Notes under the pieces: generated by a model | The model's input: the letters and a program-made list of their open reading frames with translations, nothing else | What the model was told of the DNA's origin: nothing | The model's database searches: none | In this document: piece after piece, positions 11,600 to 23,145 of the stretch | Numbering within the stretch: position 1 is the stretch's first letter | Layout of the letters: every line of letters begins with the position of its first letter | Program-made: the position numbers and the translations under genes | Source of the DNA: Paracentrotus lividus | Lineage: Eukaryota > Echinodermata > Echinoidea > Camarodonta > Echinidae | Direction of reading: 5' to 3' | Length of the DNA: 64,000 nucleotides | Assembly: GCA_940671915.1 (NCBI GenBank) | Contig: CALNVZ010003426.1 | Span: 22,742,078 to 22,806,077, forward strand

Positions 11600-12258
11600 T
11601 GCATGTAGGGGAAGGTGGGGCATAAACGGACCTAGGGGCAAACGGAACTTTCTCATAGCTTGACATCAAAAGTATTTCTTTCTATAAAATGTATTGCAGT
11701 AAATGAGGCATTGCTGCACCAATTTACCCACCTGAAGTTTCATTCGAAAAAAATCAATACCTAAGAGGGGGGTGCCATTCAAAATTTTACCCCTCTTGAT
11801 GTGTATTTCTGCTTGGGGCAAAATGGAACAATGGTGTGGGCAAAAAGGGACCTAATTTGGCTGACCCTGGGGAGAATTTGGTGTGCTCGCATCCTTCTGG
11901 AGACTTCAAAAGTTTTATTTTGGCCAAACTTGAACAAATTTTGACAAATCAGTCCCCAGGAGTTGATTATTTCTTACGGGGCAAAACGGTACCCATAATA
12001 GGGTACATTTTGCCCCAACAAAATATGCACGGAGGTCAATTTTGCCCACTAGTGGGGCAAAACGGACCTTTTTCCGATATTTTTTTCAGCTTCATTTTGC
12101 GGGAAGTATGAAAGAGATGAGAATTATTGATCGATTGTTTTACAAAACTTAATAAGAACTCGTCAAGGAAATATCATTTTTATAGTCTTGCTCCTATCTG
12201 TGACGTCACAGAGCACTTGAAGTTACGTGGTCTGTTAATGCCCCACCTTCTCCATGCA
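11600..12258. mobile_element. MITE with GGGGCAAAACGG words
   Basis: The terminal inverted repeat GCATGTAGGGGAAGGTGGGG at 11601 is mirrored by CCCCACCTTCTCCATGC near 12241-12257. The interior repeats GGGGCAAAACGGACC, GGGGCAAAATGGAAC and the complement TTTTGCCCC many times. The ORF at 11836-12111 is made of these words. Confidence 0.8.
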
Positions 12259-12969
12259 AAATTATCTTATGAGAGATAAAGCTGTCAAACAAAGTTGCTC
12301 GTATTGTGGGGGGGGGGGGGGGGGGGGGCTCGGGCCCAGGCCCCCGGGTAGAGCGCCGAAGGGGCGCCAAAGTGCAGCAAAAGAAAAAAAAGCAAGAAGA
12401 AAGACATTTTTATATCGGCGATTGACCCCCCCTCCCGTTTAATCCCTCGGCCATCGTGATAGAACAATTTGGGTGTAGGCCTAACTTTTTGCCTTTTTTT
12501 GGAAAAAAAAATTGGGGACGCCAACATCACGTAGCCCCCACCCGGGTGCACAAATCCTGGATAAGCGCCTGTCGATTTTCCCCGGTATATGAGCCTTTAA
12601 TTAGGAGTAAAAGTCAAATTACCTTAAATACAATTACAAAGTAGAATAGTACATAAAAAGAATAATCGAAGAACAAGATGATAGTATACAGATTTGATTT
12701 TAGGTAAGGAATGCAAATTGAAAAATAAGTAGGCCTAGGATGATAAGTTTAACTATATACTATTCAAAATCACAGGCGTTTAATAAATTGTGAAAGAAAT
12801 ACAATAATTTTTACTTCTTAAATATGCACACAGTAGGCTATGACTATAACTTGTTCGTGAAATAAGGTTAAAAAATAAAACATTCTTTAAAATTTACCTG
12901 TTAGCCCCCCCATTTCGCTGATCGAGGGAACTTGGATAAATATTTTGTCCGCCCTCCCTATCGAAGATT

Positions 12970-13160
12970 TGATAAGAACCACATGGTTAGTGGACAATTG
13001 GTTGAAGACCAAATTGCTAGTGGATCAATTGGTTGTAGACCAAATGGTTAGTGGACCAATGGATGTTGACCAAATGGTTAGTGGACGATTAGGGTTTAGA
13101 CTGAATGGAGGTAGACGTTTGGGCTAGTGGACCAATAGGTTATTGTAGACAATAGGTGTT
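12970..13160. repeat. 31-bp tandem array, inverted relative to 11060-11420
   Basis: Units such as GACCAAATGGTTAGTGGACC and GACCAATTGGTTG. This is the complementary orientation of the array at 11060-11420 inside the same foldback element. Confidence 0.8.
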
Positions 13161-13801
13161 TTACCGTTCGGGTTTGTGCGATGAAGAAAACATGTGTCTG
13201 AAACATAGAATAGCATAGCGACACAACTTATGAATAATTCATGTTCGGCGGTCCGAAATTTGCATATAACTTCATTATTTATAATAATGGAAAGTGGAAT
13301 TAATTATTTATAAATAAGGAAGTCCTAATTCCATTATTTATAAATATAGGGTAAATTTTTCATTTATATATAATAATTAAGTACAAGTTCATTATTTATA
13401 AATAATGAAAACCGTATACAAATTATTTTAAATAAGTTTTTTATTTATTAAATAATGACAACTACAAATCCTATTATTATAAATAATAAAATGTGAATTG
13501 CGATTATTATAAATAATGAAGTACGTAATATAATAATAGAGATTTGAGTTGTTATTATTTAATAAATAGAACAATTATATATAAATAATTTTATACGTTT
13601 TCATTATTTATAAACCAATGAAATGTGTAATTCCATTATTTATAATTTATAAATAATGAAAATCGAATTGTTATTATTTATTATATAATGATTATATAAT
13701 AACAAATAATTTGCCTATATAATGATGTTAAGCTGGCTTATTACAAGGGTATCTAAAAAGGTTTCGTGAATGACAATTTAGTTACCTGATACATAGGCCT
13801 A

Positions 13802-14035
13802 CACTGTGAAACGCCGTTTTAAATACTTTAAACAATTAAAAAGGTTGTTTAAGCAGGTCAATCTAAGAACGTTGTTACAATTTTAAACACCCACCGTTGA
13901 AAATCGGCATTCAAATCAAATTTCTAACTTTGGTTGTTTTTTAAACAACGCTGTTAGAGTTACCGGCTTAAACAACACTTTTAGTTGTTTTTTTTTACAA
14001 TATTATTCTTTTAATGACAAGGTTTTTACACCACT
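13802..14035 (+). mobile_element. TTGTTTAAA-word MITE, left end TA|CACTG
   Basis: Starts CACTGTGAAACGCCG after TA at 13800-13801. It repeats TTTAAACAA, TTGTTTAAG and AACGTTGTT. Same family as 3427 and 17589. Confidence 0.6.
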
Positions 14036-14449
14036 ATAGATGTGAAAGTACTGGTGATTACTGAGGGGGGGGGGGGGTATATGAAATGTTCACCGAGAAA
14101 CCCTCATTATTTGAACATGATAGTCTGTTTGAACAAAGGGCATTGGCCTATATTGATTACCTGTATTATGAAATGGATTTAATATGTCAAATATCTGTCA
14201 ACTGAAGTGGCTACCCTGGATAAATAAAACGATATTATTATTATTGTTATTATTAATAATATAGCTGTAAATCAAAATCGTCATTTACAAAATTCTTGAA
14301 ACGGGAAAAAGAAACATGTTACCTAGGCGATCTACATTTAATTGTATGCATGTAATATGGTCAATTTATAGTTCGCTGTCTTGTACATGTATGCTGACAT
14401 GCACATATTGTTAAAAATTATTCACACCAGACTGATACTTGATTAATAG

Positions 14450-14580
14450 ATTCACTGGATGGGGAAGTGTTGAACCGAATAACTACCGAGGTAATGAACA
14501 TTGTATTGAACGTCGCCACACCGACTGGAATGACCTTGTCTGCAGCGCTTCAGATAGATTTATCTGCGAGAGGTCAGAAG
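14450..14580 (+). CDS. Exon: C-terminal half of C-type lectin domain with EPN and WND
   Basis: The reading frame gives FTGWGSVEPNNYRGNEHC, then TDWNDLVCSASDRFICE. EPN and WND are the two Ca2+-site motifs of sugar-binding C-type lectin domains, and EPN is the mannose/GlcNAc-type version by family knowledge. The two Cys pairs needed for the C-terminal disulfide are present (EHC, LVC, FIC). The acceptor is TAATAG at 14444-14449 and the donor is GGTATG at 14581. It enters in phase 2 and leaves in phase 1, matching both neighbours. An ORF in another frame over the same bases is a shadow. Confidence 0.92.
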
Positions 14581-15352
14581 GTATGTGACTTAATATTATT
14601 ATTTATTTTAATAAAGTCTCTTAAATCGTTTTTCAAAAAAAAATCCTCTTGTTTACATGCTTTGTTATTTGTACTTAGCCATGGAACGAGTATTTTGCTG
14701 TTGGTGCTGTTTTTTTAAATTTTTATTTATAGTCATTCCTAATATGAACATTTACGCCATCTCTGTTATGGTTTTTAAAGAAAATCAACAAATTCAGTAA
14801 CGTTCTTTTTTTCTCAGACAAAGCCATGTGTATTCAATGAGTTTTATTCTTCATATTGGCAGAACATGCTATTTTCCGGGTTTTTAAAAGTTAATAATTT
14901 ATCAACTCGTGAATTATTCATGAACTTTCTCGTCCGCTCTGAAACGTGTACAAAGTCAATTGGAATAATATGACTGTTAATTTTCAAATAATCACAGGAA
15001 AAAAACCCATCATGGTTTGTAAAATTTCGCTCAATTGAAGATGGATAATAAAGCAAACTCCACTGAAAATAATAAATATTCACTACCCATGAGGGTTTTA
15101 TTTCATAAATTTTAAAATAAAAATGCATTTAGGATCAAGGCTGTATTTTTCCTGTGGTATCGAGATCGAATGTCAAGGTTACAACCAAATGCGACTCGAA
15201 GAAAAATGAAAGAAGGTGAAAAGACAAACAAAAACATAATAAATAATAGAACAGAAGATAGAAGAAGGTGAAAACATAGAACTACATAAAAAATGATAGA
15301 AGAAAAGATAAAAGATAGTTGAAACAAAGAAAAGTATAAGAAAATAAGGTAC

Positions 15353-17280
15353 ATGCAGGTATAATGGGCCATCTAAGCTCATTCCATAATTTGCATAAAA
15401 TCACAAAATGACAGACAGCCTAATCTTTGTTTATATGAATCAATAACTACTGGTCTATATTTTAATGTGAAGAAAAACAATTATCACAAAAACCCCCACC
15501 CCCCCCCCCCCCCCCCCCCCCCCCCTGTCTGCAATATTCACATGTTGACGTCATTACCAAAGTGCCCATATTACCTGCATGTGCAGGTAATATAGGCATA
15601 TGTATTTAATGTATTCTTTCAAACTACAATGACTTTACTATGTCTGGAATTTGCTTAAAGTGTTGAAAATCATTAACTTTAAGATATCATTTAAAATTAT
15701 AAGACCCTTCAGTAAATACTTTGACTAAATATTTAATTTCAATTTGTGCTTGTTTGAAGAAATGTTATATTATTTTCATTATACAAATCAATATACAATA
15801 AGTTATTTATATTAATAATATACTGTAAATATTTAAAAAAATCTTAGCGAAGAGATTGATGCCTCACCCAAATACCAAGCACCAGAATCATTTTCGCCAT
15901 TTTGGAATGCCCATATTACCTGCACTAATAGTTGCTATGTCAGGCAAGCATTCATTGTCACATTCATTACAACAAATCGACCTGTACACGCTAGATCAAA
16001 ATGAAACTACACTGTCCTTCATAAAAGTGGAATATTTTTTTGCCGCTATAGCGACATGATTATTCTCTGACTTTGATTTCTTGAATATGTTTGTCCCTGC
16101 TTTTACTTTTTGGGACTCTGGCTATATCTTGGACATACTCCCAACTCTTTACGTGGACCTTTTTCCAAAAAAGTTTTGTCAACCCCCGTGATGCCCATTT
16201 TTTGTCATTTTTTCTCATTTTGGGGCCCCTTTTTGTTTTTCCGGCCGATCAAGCCCCCTTCAGTCCTGCTCCCAGGAAACGCGACCGAGGTGAACTATTT
16301 CATATTGTTCTTTAAGTTAAATTTATATTTCTGGGGACAGGCTAAGGTCTCTTGTCTAGGGGAGGGGATGAAGTAAAAAACGATTTCCATCTTTATGTTG
16401 AAAACAAAAGAAATGAAAAAGTACCTTTAACCCTTAAAGATCATCATTTTCCTCTTTAGCCTTGATGACAAGGCTGTAAATAGTCATTATTGATAATATT
16501 TTATTTTGATTTATGTTTGGTTGAGATTTTGCAATACAATTTTGGGAAGATAAAAATTTCAATGGTGTAAAAATGAATAAAAATGAATGTTGAACCCCAA
16601 TCAAAATAAATTTTGACCCCTCCCCTACACAAAAGAGTCGAGCTTGTAACCATAAATCTAGATTTAATTTTAAAAAACAATAACAAATCTCCACCTCAGA
16701 TGGGTTTCCTTGGGGTAGGACTGAGGGTGCCTTGGTGGGTCGCGTGAACAAAAAAAGGCCCCCAAAATAAGAAAAATTGACGAAAATGGCCATCTTCTTG
16801 GGGTTACAAACTTTTGTGAAGAAAAATACCCGGGAACGGTTGAGGGAACGTCCCAGATATACCCAGGATCCCAGAAAGTGAAAGCGGTGACAAACACATT
16901 CAAGAAATTGATAACGGAGCAACATAATGTCGCTTGAGCCAGAAAAAAATATTCCACCTTTATGACGAACAGTGTATAAGCTTACTAAATATATACAAAC
17001 AATTGAGGTTACCCCGTCAAACACTTTTTTCACCATCACATTCTGTGCATGTCAAATTTTACATCAGGGTAAAACAAAAAATGCCGTAATTTTTACTCCT
17101 CTTGTAGGTTTTCAGCAATTTTCTCATAGAAATTTCGGCATCAGATGCTCTTACGACGATATATTTTCGTAAACAGTTCCCATAAACAACGGATGGCGCT
17201 CACACCGGTCACCGGTCACGACATGATATGTAGCCTATATTACCTGATAGCCCATATTACCTGCATGTACCCTATATTAG
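15353..17280. mobile_element. Composite repeat region with CCCATATTACCTGC words
   Basis: ATGCAGGTATAATGGGC at 15355 and CCCATATTACCTGCATG at 17249 are inverted. The word also occurs at 15566-15600 (as a palindrome) and 15910. The element at 16010-16974 is nested in it. A C-run lies at 15495-15525. ORFs of T/F/S-rich composition on the minus strand (15112-15382, 17240-17533) come from A/G-rich simple sequence. Confidence 0.5.
16010..16974. mobile_element. 1-kb foldback MITE, family CACTGTTCGTCATAAAGG (copy 1)
   Basis: Flanked by TA on both sides. The left terminus CACTGTCCTTCATAAAAGTG carries the type-B arm (GCCGCTATAGCGACATGA). The right terminus is the complement of CACTGTTCGTCATAAAGGTG with the type-A arm (TGGCTCAAGCGACATTATG). 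The arms of about 400 bases are related but not identical. Recurrent F/L/P-rich ORFs with GSWVYL or GPFLF are shadows of these arms. Confidence 0.85.
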
Positions 17281-17588
17281 AGAAAATATAAAATAAAGTA
17301 AAACAAAGAAATACATAAGAAATGAATGAAAATGAGAGAAGGTGGGAAAAGATACATAAGAAATAGTAAAAGAAGATTGAAGTTGAAAACAAAGAAATAC
17401 ATAAGAAATGATAAAAGATGACGAAAGTTGAAACAAAAAATAAATAAGAAATGACGGTAACGAAGATAAAAGATGTTGAAATAAAAAATTGTCTTGTATC
17501 ATTTACAATATTTGGCAGTGCTAACTCAAGCATGAATTATTTTCGAACTTTTTGGTGTCATAATGATATTGATGATCTAAGCTTTATA

Positions 17589-18480
17589 CACTGTTAAAAC
17601 GCTGTGTAAGAAAGTGTTGTTTAAAAAAGTTGTATAATATATTTTAAACAACTTAAATGAGCCTTAACGAGTTTTTAAAAAAAGAGTTTTTTAAGGTGAC
17701 GGGTTGTTTAAAATAAATATTGCTTAAAAAATTAAACATTGTTGTTTAAAACCGGAATATGGGTTAATAGAAGATGTTGATAATTATTTTAAAATTGCAT
17801 CTTACCAACCAGTGGGACAAGTCACCTTATTTGTTTTTTATTTAGAATTTTTTTTTTTTATAGTTAAAAACTTATTCTGGTTAAATTCTTTTTAAAATTA
17901 TTTCATCCCAGAGAAACGCATTCCATTTGGAATCAATTTTATAATAGTATATTAATTAATATTGGGGAAAATATAACAGCAAGAAATTATACAGATATGA
18001 AGGCATAAAGAGCTGAAAAATATATATTTTTTTTATTAGAAACGATTGCGATTACGATTAAGAACGATTATAAAAACAGTATGAAAATAAAAAAAAAATG
18101 ACATTTCTTCTAAAATTGCAGAAAAAATGTCCATGCATTTTGGGGTTATAAAATCTATTTTGAGAAGCGAAAATAGTGAGAAAAAAAGTTTTTCGAAAAA
18201 AGAGAAACGATTACGATTGACAATTACTGTCATCTAAGCGCATTTTCCATGTATAATAAAGCTATAAAAGCCTATATTTTAATCAAAATATATTAATATT
18301 AATGGAGTATAGTATTTGTAATTGCGAAAACTTTATTGTCTAAAGCTTGAAATTTACTGTTAACATTTTAAACAACTTTCTTTAAACAGGTATGTTGTTT
18401 AAACTTATTTTTAAACAACATTTGTGTAAGATTCTTCAACAACAGTTAGTTAAACTTTAAACAAGAATTGGATGGTTCCT
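17589..18480. mobile_element. TTGTTTAAA-word foldback, TA|CACTG end
   Basis: CACTGTTAAAACGCTG after TA at 17587-17588 starts a word-rich arm to about 17760. A second word-rich stretch lies at 18350-18480. The interior carries an AACGATTACGATT repeat at both ends of 18036-18233. Confidence 0.55.
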
Positions 18481-19113
18481 ATAGTAAACAGATAAAAGCA
18501 GACATAACTTTGAGAGCCTCGTATTAAAATTGTATAACTTGTGTGCAATTCTTTATTTATATCATAACAAAGACTAACTCATATTCCATCCATTGATATC
18601 AAACTTATATCTGTTCTGTCATGAATGACTGAAAACTTGAGTTTCTAAAAACTTCTATCAAATATTGCCTGTACCAAGTTTTAGCAGAAGCAACCCTGGC
18701 TATATGATCATTCATTCATTATTTGAGGTCAGCCTTCTTTAGTCCATTCATAAGGGACAAAAGATCCCTTTCGGTATTGAAATGTAAGGGTTGCTTTTGC
18801 CCAAACTTGGTACATTTAAATTTTTACGCTTTTTCCTTAAAGTCCAAGTGCTCGGTCATCCATCACAAAACACGTAAAAGTTTGGTATCGTTGAATAGAA
18901 TACGAGCAACTCTTTATTATGACATAAACTGCAAGGTAATACAACCTTTAAAAAATAATGTAAGGCCCTCAAAGTTGGATTTACTGTTCTGGGACGCACT
19001 GTATAGTTGCCATTAAATATTATATTTACTGTGTGACCCAATAAACTACTTATCTATACCAGTAATATCAACGTTTCGTTAACATTTCCATTTCATCTTT
19101 ATCATGGCCATAG

Positions 19114-19428
19114 CCCCGCCACTGCATCTTCTTGCAATGACACCTACACCTTTTGGAGGTACAGGAACAAATCTAAATTACACCTGTATGCTCAGCCCAC
19201 CTCATAACACAGGGGATATTCTTACCGGCACTGAGAGAGCGGTTGTTCAGAGTCTTACCACACAAGGTTTTACATTGACTGCTCCCGGCACGACTACATC
19301 TCTGACTGATAGATTAACACAGGATCTGCCATCTGACGACTCGTCTGTTGGTGTCTACAAGTGCTCGAGTACATCGGAATCTACAGGAACTTCTTCATCC
19401 GCGGACGTCACTGTACTCTCTGCGAACA
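19114..19428 (+). CDS. Exon: first Ig-like domain (Tie Ig1 position)
   Basis: A 315-base phase 1-1 exon encodes about 105 residues, from PPLHLLAM to ADVTVLSAN. It has the Ig core cysteines NYTC and VYKC about 65 residues apart, with the acidic-x-G-x-Y-x-C type ending (SSVGVYKCSS). The central Trp is not obvious, as is common in divergent Ig1 domains of Tie receptors. The acceptor is CCATAG, the donor GTATGT. The ATG at 19104 is intronic and is not a start. The many Ser/Thr residues suggest glycosylation; NYT is an N-glycosylation sequon. Confidence 0.88.
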
Positions 19429-20284
19429 GTATGTAAAAAATTGTATATATCCCACCCTTAGACGAGAGATTCATGCAAGTTATACGCATCCCTATCTACC
19501 GAGCCTGGCGGCCAATTTACCAGTTTGGTATACATGTATGGTATCCTCATATTGTCAAAATAACTAGTTTTACATTATGAAATCTTTTGGCCTATTTTGG
19601 ACATTTGCCTCTGTGTGCGTCTGTTCACTCTCACCGTTCATGGGTTTGGTTTTGTTGATATAGTGGTCACAGGCGAGTGGTCTCGCTGCTTGATTGAGCT
19701 TTGTTTTGACATTTCTGATCGTTTTGGTAGCCTTTCGCAAATTGGTACAAACTTTTTAGATTTTCATTATTTTTTTTTGCAGCGGAGTTAAAGCTAGTGT
19801 CATCCTTTTTCACAAATTGCGAAAACCAAAGCAACTTGGCACAACTTTAGAATATGATCAACCTATACTGTCTATTCAATCTTACTGTCATAGTTTGCCT
19901 AGATCAGTAATATGAAACGAAAATCTGATTACTAATCTAGACCCGCTCTCCATCAACATCGTTGATATTACAGCGCGTGCAGCACGGACCACACACAGCA
20001 ATATACACACGGCGCATCAGCGTGCATTATTCTCTGCGCTAACGGTCAACGGTTCGCACCGTACGGTATATTTTTCGAGGTTCGAAAAAATAGGAATGAA
20101 TTTTGATAATCGCAATATAATGACAAACATACACATTTGAGCTTAATCCTTTTGTGGGAAGATATAGTCATTGATATATCCTCTCAAAAACTAGAAATGT
20201 AATATTTTGGCCTGCAAAAGGATGACACTACCTTTAAACAGCCAATCAAATTATTATGTATAATCCCTACTATAGAAATCTTGT

Positions 20285-21235
20285 AGCCCCGAAGGCATAG
20301 GGTAGATGAAGGGAATACCGGCCACTTAAGCTCATTTGCTTAATTAGCACATGAAAACAATAAAATCACAAAAGAAAAAGATTCTCATTGCTTAGCTACA
20401 TCATTCAACTTTATTTTCCAAAAAAAAATTGAGGTAATCAAATATTTGGTGAGGCAGTTATATGCAAATAATGACGTCATCGTAAATTGTCCGGTATTTT
20501 TTTTAGTGTAGGAAATACCGGACAGTATGTTTTTACCCTTTTTTTGGTATAAAGATCTGTCTGGAAGCACTGATTTGAATGTAAACCATCAACTTAACAT
20601 GTTTGTATTGATTATTTATAACATTCATTTTACTACAAAATTTCAAAATACTCAGAATAACTTCATATCTCCTGTAGATCATGACATATCACAATAATAA
20701 TAAAGAGAAATAGACATTTCAAAATTGTCAAACAATTTAATAAATAAATAAAATACATTATATATGCAACTTACTATTTGATCTACATGCTTAGCAACTC
20801 AACGCGGAAGTAAAAGAAACACCCGTCCATGTGGTGTCCGGTATTCCCTACACAAAAAATGAGTGACTACCACCCCAATACACAGGCTTTGTACAGTGCA
20901 TACACTCCATACACGTTTGGCCCACCCTCCACACATGTCCATAATGCATTAAATAGAGGTCATGCCCCAATTCTATTTTTATACCATCACATTCTCTAAA
21001 ATGTCAATTTTTACATCAGGCCATTTTTCATGCTGCAAATTTTCCTACCTTGACAAATTGTGGTAGTTTTCTCGGAGATTTCTCACTTGTTGTTGTCGAA
21101 TACAGCATTCCACCTTCCCAGACAGACCACCTGACCAATAGACGTGCAGTATTTCAACTCAGTTGAATATGTTGGCAGCTAGGTCTGGACATGTGGTGAC
21201 CGTCCGGTATTCCCTACGGGTACCCTACGTATATT
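20285..21235. mobile_element. MITE-like element with GGGAATACCGG words
   Basis: ATAGGGTAGATGAAGGGAAT near 20298 is roughly mirrored by GTATTCCCTACGGGTACCCT near 21207-21226. The word CGGTATT(CCCTAC) recurs at 20490, 20512 and 20840. Part of the interior (CACATTCTCTAAAATGTCAA) is related to 17036-17070. Confidence 0.5.
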
Positions 21236-22111
21236 CTCAAGTTAGATCCCACAGAAAGTCACGATGTCCTTCAGTTAAGGGGCATTTTAGTGTATTTTCC
21301 ATAGACAACTGAGCAAAAACATCAATGCGTAACTATTTTTCAATAACAATTCAGTGATTTTCTAATTTTTGTAGTATTTATATTGTCATTATACAAAAAC
21401 TTGAAGTTTTAGCTTTCTAATGATACTCGCGTCATTGCAAACTATGAACAAATACTTAGCTTATGTATTACATGTACTATTCAAATGTTTTGAAAAAGAG
21501 TCATAATTTCATAACCAAATTTACGTGTTATAGGAGGGCACGCACAACCGCGCGCTTATTCGCGGAGGTAAATGTCCACAACTTTTCATTATAGAATGTG
21601 TCGATGTGCCGCCTGAACGAGATTTAGAAGAAAAGAATGAAGCTTTTGTTCAATCATTATGATGATACTGGTGGCTTTTTCACGCGTAACACCCATTGAT
21701 CTCATTAGTGGTGACGCCATCGTACTAGCTGAGACGAGCCATTTTGAGCCATTTCAAGTTCTCCGTTCTGCCTATCGACCTGTAAGAGACTTTGATCTGA
21801 GAGGAAGTCATCTTTATTATTATAATTATTTGAGAAAAGCTGTCACTATTTACCTCTCGACCTCGTCAAGGTGGCTAGTCGACACATTAAACAAAATCTC
21901 TATGCATTCCTACATTCATTGTGGTGGATTCGTTCGACATAATGCATGTGAGCGTTTCTTGTCAATGAATTGAAACTTCGCTGAAGATGTGATGTGAGAA
22001 AAAGGGTAATTCTCCTTTTTTTTTCGTAAGTCAAGGTAATGTTGTTGTGTTACATCAGGTTAATTAAGTTCTAAAAGTTCTTGAAATACCGATATGGATT
22101 GTTTTCATCAG

Positions 22112-22393
22112 GAAATTTTCAGCCCACCGATGGTCGCCTTACAAAGACAATATATCCGGGAGATGACCTCACACTATCCGTTACTAAAATGGACAGCTAT
22201 ACAGGAGACGATGATCAGATTCGATGGAGCACGTTTTCAAACCTCGCTGAAGGCTCCTTGTCTCCAGACGGAGATGGAAGTCTTACGTTCACTATCCGTT
22301 CAGCATCCGGTAAAGATGCTAACGTATACGGGACGTTTGAAGACGGAACAGTTGAAAATCTTTTGTACAGTTTGATCCGCTTGATTGTCGCTG
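22112..22393 (+). CDS. Exon: second Ig-like domain (Tie Ig2 position)
   Basis: Reads NFQPTDGRLTKTIYPGDDLT and continues to LYSLIRLIVA. The GDDLTLSV strand, the SLTFTI strand and the KDANVYGTF turn correspond to the cysteine-poor second Ig domain of Tie receptors. The closing RLIVA-EC junction with the next exon mirrors RLIV-RC of Tie2. The acceptor TCATCAG was chosen over CAG at 22122 because only the former keeps phase 1. The donor is GTAAGA, phase 1. Confidence 0.87.
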
Positions 22394-22504
22394 GTAAGAT
22401 TTATAGCTATTTTCTATTTATAAATTTATTTCATTCTTACCCCCCCCCCAAAAAAAGTTGTAATTTGTGCACTAAAGTAATACAATAACCAGGAGTTCTA
22501 CGGG

Positions 22505-22585
22505 TTGGGGGGGGGGGTGGCGCGAAGCGTGCCCGGCCCCATGCACCAAAAAAAAAAAAAAAAAAAAAAAAGAAGTAATAGGATA

Positions 22586-22630
<45 letters not shown>

Positions 22631-22640
22631 GTACAATGTA
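22505..22640. repeat. Homopolymer and (TA)n block in an intron
   Basis: A G-run at 22506-22518, an A-run at 22548-22571 and alternating TA at about 22586-22630, with a C-run at 22653-22663. The T-run/TA complement gives the minus-strand tyrosine/isoleucine-rich ORF at 22472-22753, which is not a gene. Confidence 0.9.
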
Positions 22641-22934
22641 TTATATGCTTTGCCCCCCCCCCCTCTCCCCACCGGTTCTGATTTCGACCGGTTATTAATT
22701 TTAATTACACAACAATTTTCGACAAAAAACAAAACGAAACAAAAAAATTGCACCCATAAAGATGCGAAAGTGATTTTAAATGATGCAGAATGATTTGACT
22801 CCTACACGATGCAAACCTATTTATATAATAATTTCACACTAACATAAACATTACAAGATATAATATAAACCCTACATATAAGCAATATCCTCACCAATAT
22901 ATCATGTCTTTACCATAGTTTTTGGTTTTTACAG

Positions 22935-23069
22935 AATGTCCGCGTGGAAGATGGAATGTTCCAGCCTGTGATCGTCTATGTGATAATTGTTACAATGGAG
23001 GGATATGTCATCCTCAGTCAGGAACATGTATCTGTCCTCCTGGATTCATGGGAAGAAACTGTCTTACAG
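22935..23069 (+). CDS. Exon: EGF-like module 1 (Tie-type)
   Basis: Encodes ECPRGRWNVPACDRLCDNC, then YNGGICHPQSGTCICPPGFM and GRNC. Eight Cys lie in the laminin/Tie-type EGF spacing (CxxxxxWxxxCxxxCxxCxNGGxCxxxxGxCxCPPGFMGxxC). CPPGFMGR is identical to what I know of Tie2 EGF1. Acceptor TTTTTACAG, donor GTAAAA, phase 1-1. The conserved EGF module makes this one of the most secure exons of the gene. Confidence 0.95.
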
Positions 23070-23145
23070 GTAAAAAATGAAAACCTGATCTAACCCTTTG
23101 ACTGTAATTTCACTTTAAAAGCCAATACAAACTAGCAGCCTTGTA

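Larger units (their letters stand above)
9390..13730. mobile_element. Giant foldback element whose arms are arrays of a palindromic word
   Basis: The end ACATCATTATATAGGCAAAT (9391) is mirrored by ATTTGCCTATATAATGATGT (to about 13729). The arms (9390-10240 and 13190-13730) consist largely of the self-complementary word ATTATTTATAAATAAT with 10-20 base spacers. They end in an inner unique segment shared in inverse (CAAATTTCGGACCGCCGAAC at about 10170; its complement at about 13240). The interior holds TTGGTCCAC-type arrays (11060-11420, 12970-13160), a nested MITE (11600-12258) and a GC-rich repeat (12306-12450). A SINE breaks the left arm. No protein-coding region was recognised. Confidence 0.85.

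Noticed and set aside
14467-14718. 83-codon ORF beginning MLNRITTEVMN
   Set aside because: Wrong frame over the lectin exon; the FTGWGSVEPNNY frame carries the domain.
16434-17039. 201-codon minus-strand ORF with F/S/L-rich sequence, and its relatives near 54868, 59259 and 61026
   Set aside because: Same translation recurs wherever the MITE arm recurs, with different breaks; it is not conserved as a protein.
19104-19106. ATG just before Ig1 as a start codon
   Set aside because: It lies before the CCATAG acceptor, and joining from the lectin exon in phase 1 is consistent.
21594-21973. Possible extra exon (AECVDVPPERDLEEK, then MMILVAFSRVTPIDL...)
   Set aside because: The first frame stops before a donor and the second leaves phase 0 at GTAAGA, while the neighbouring exons need phase 1. 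IDLISGDAIVLAET faintly recalls Tie Ig1, but Ig1 is already present at 19114.
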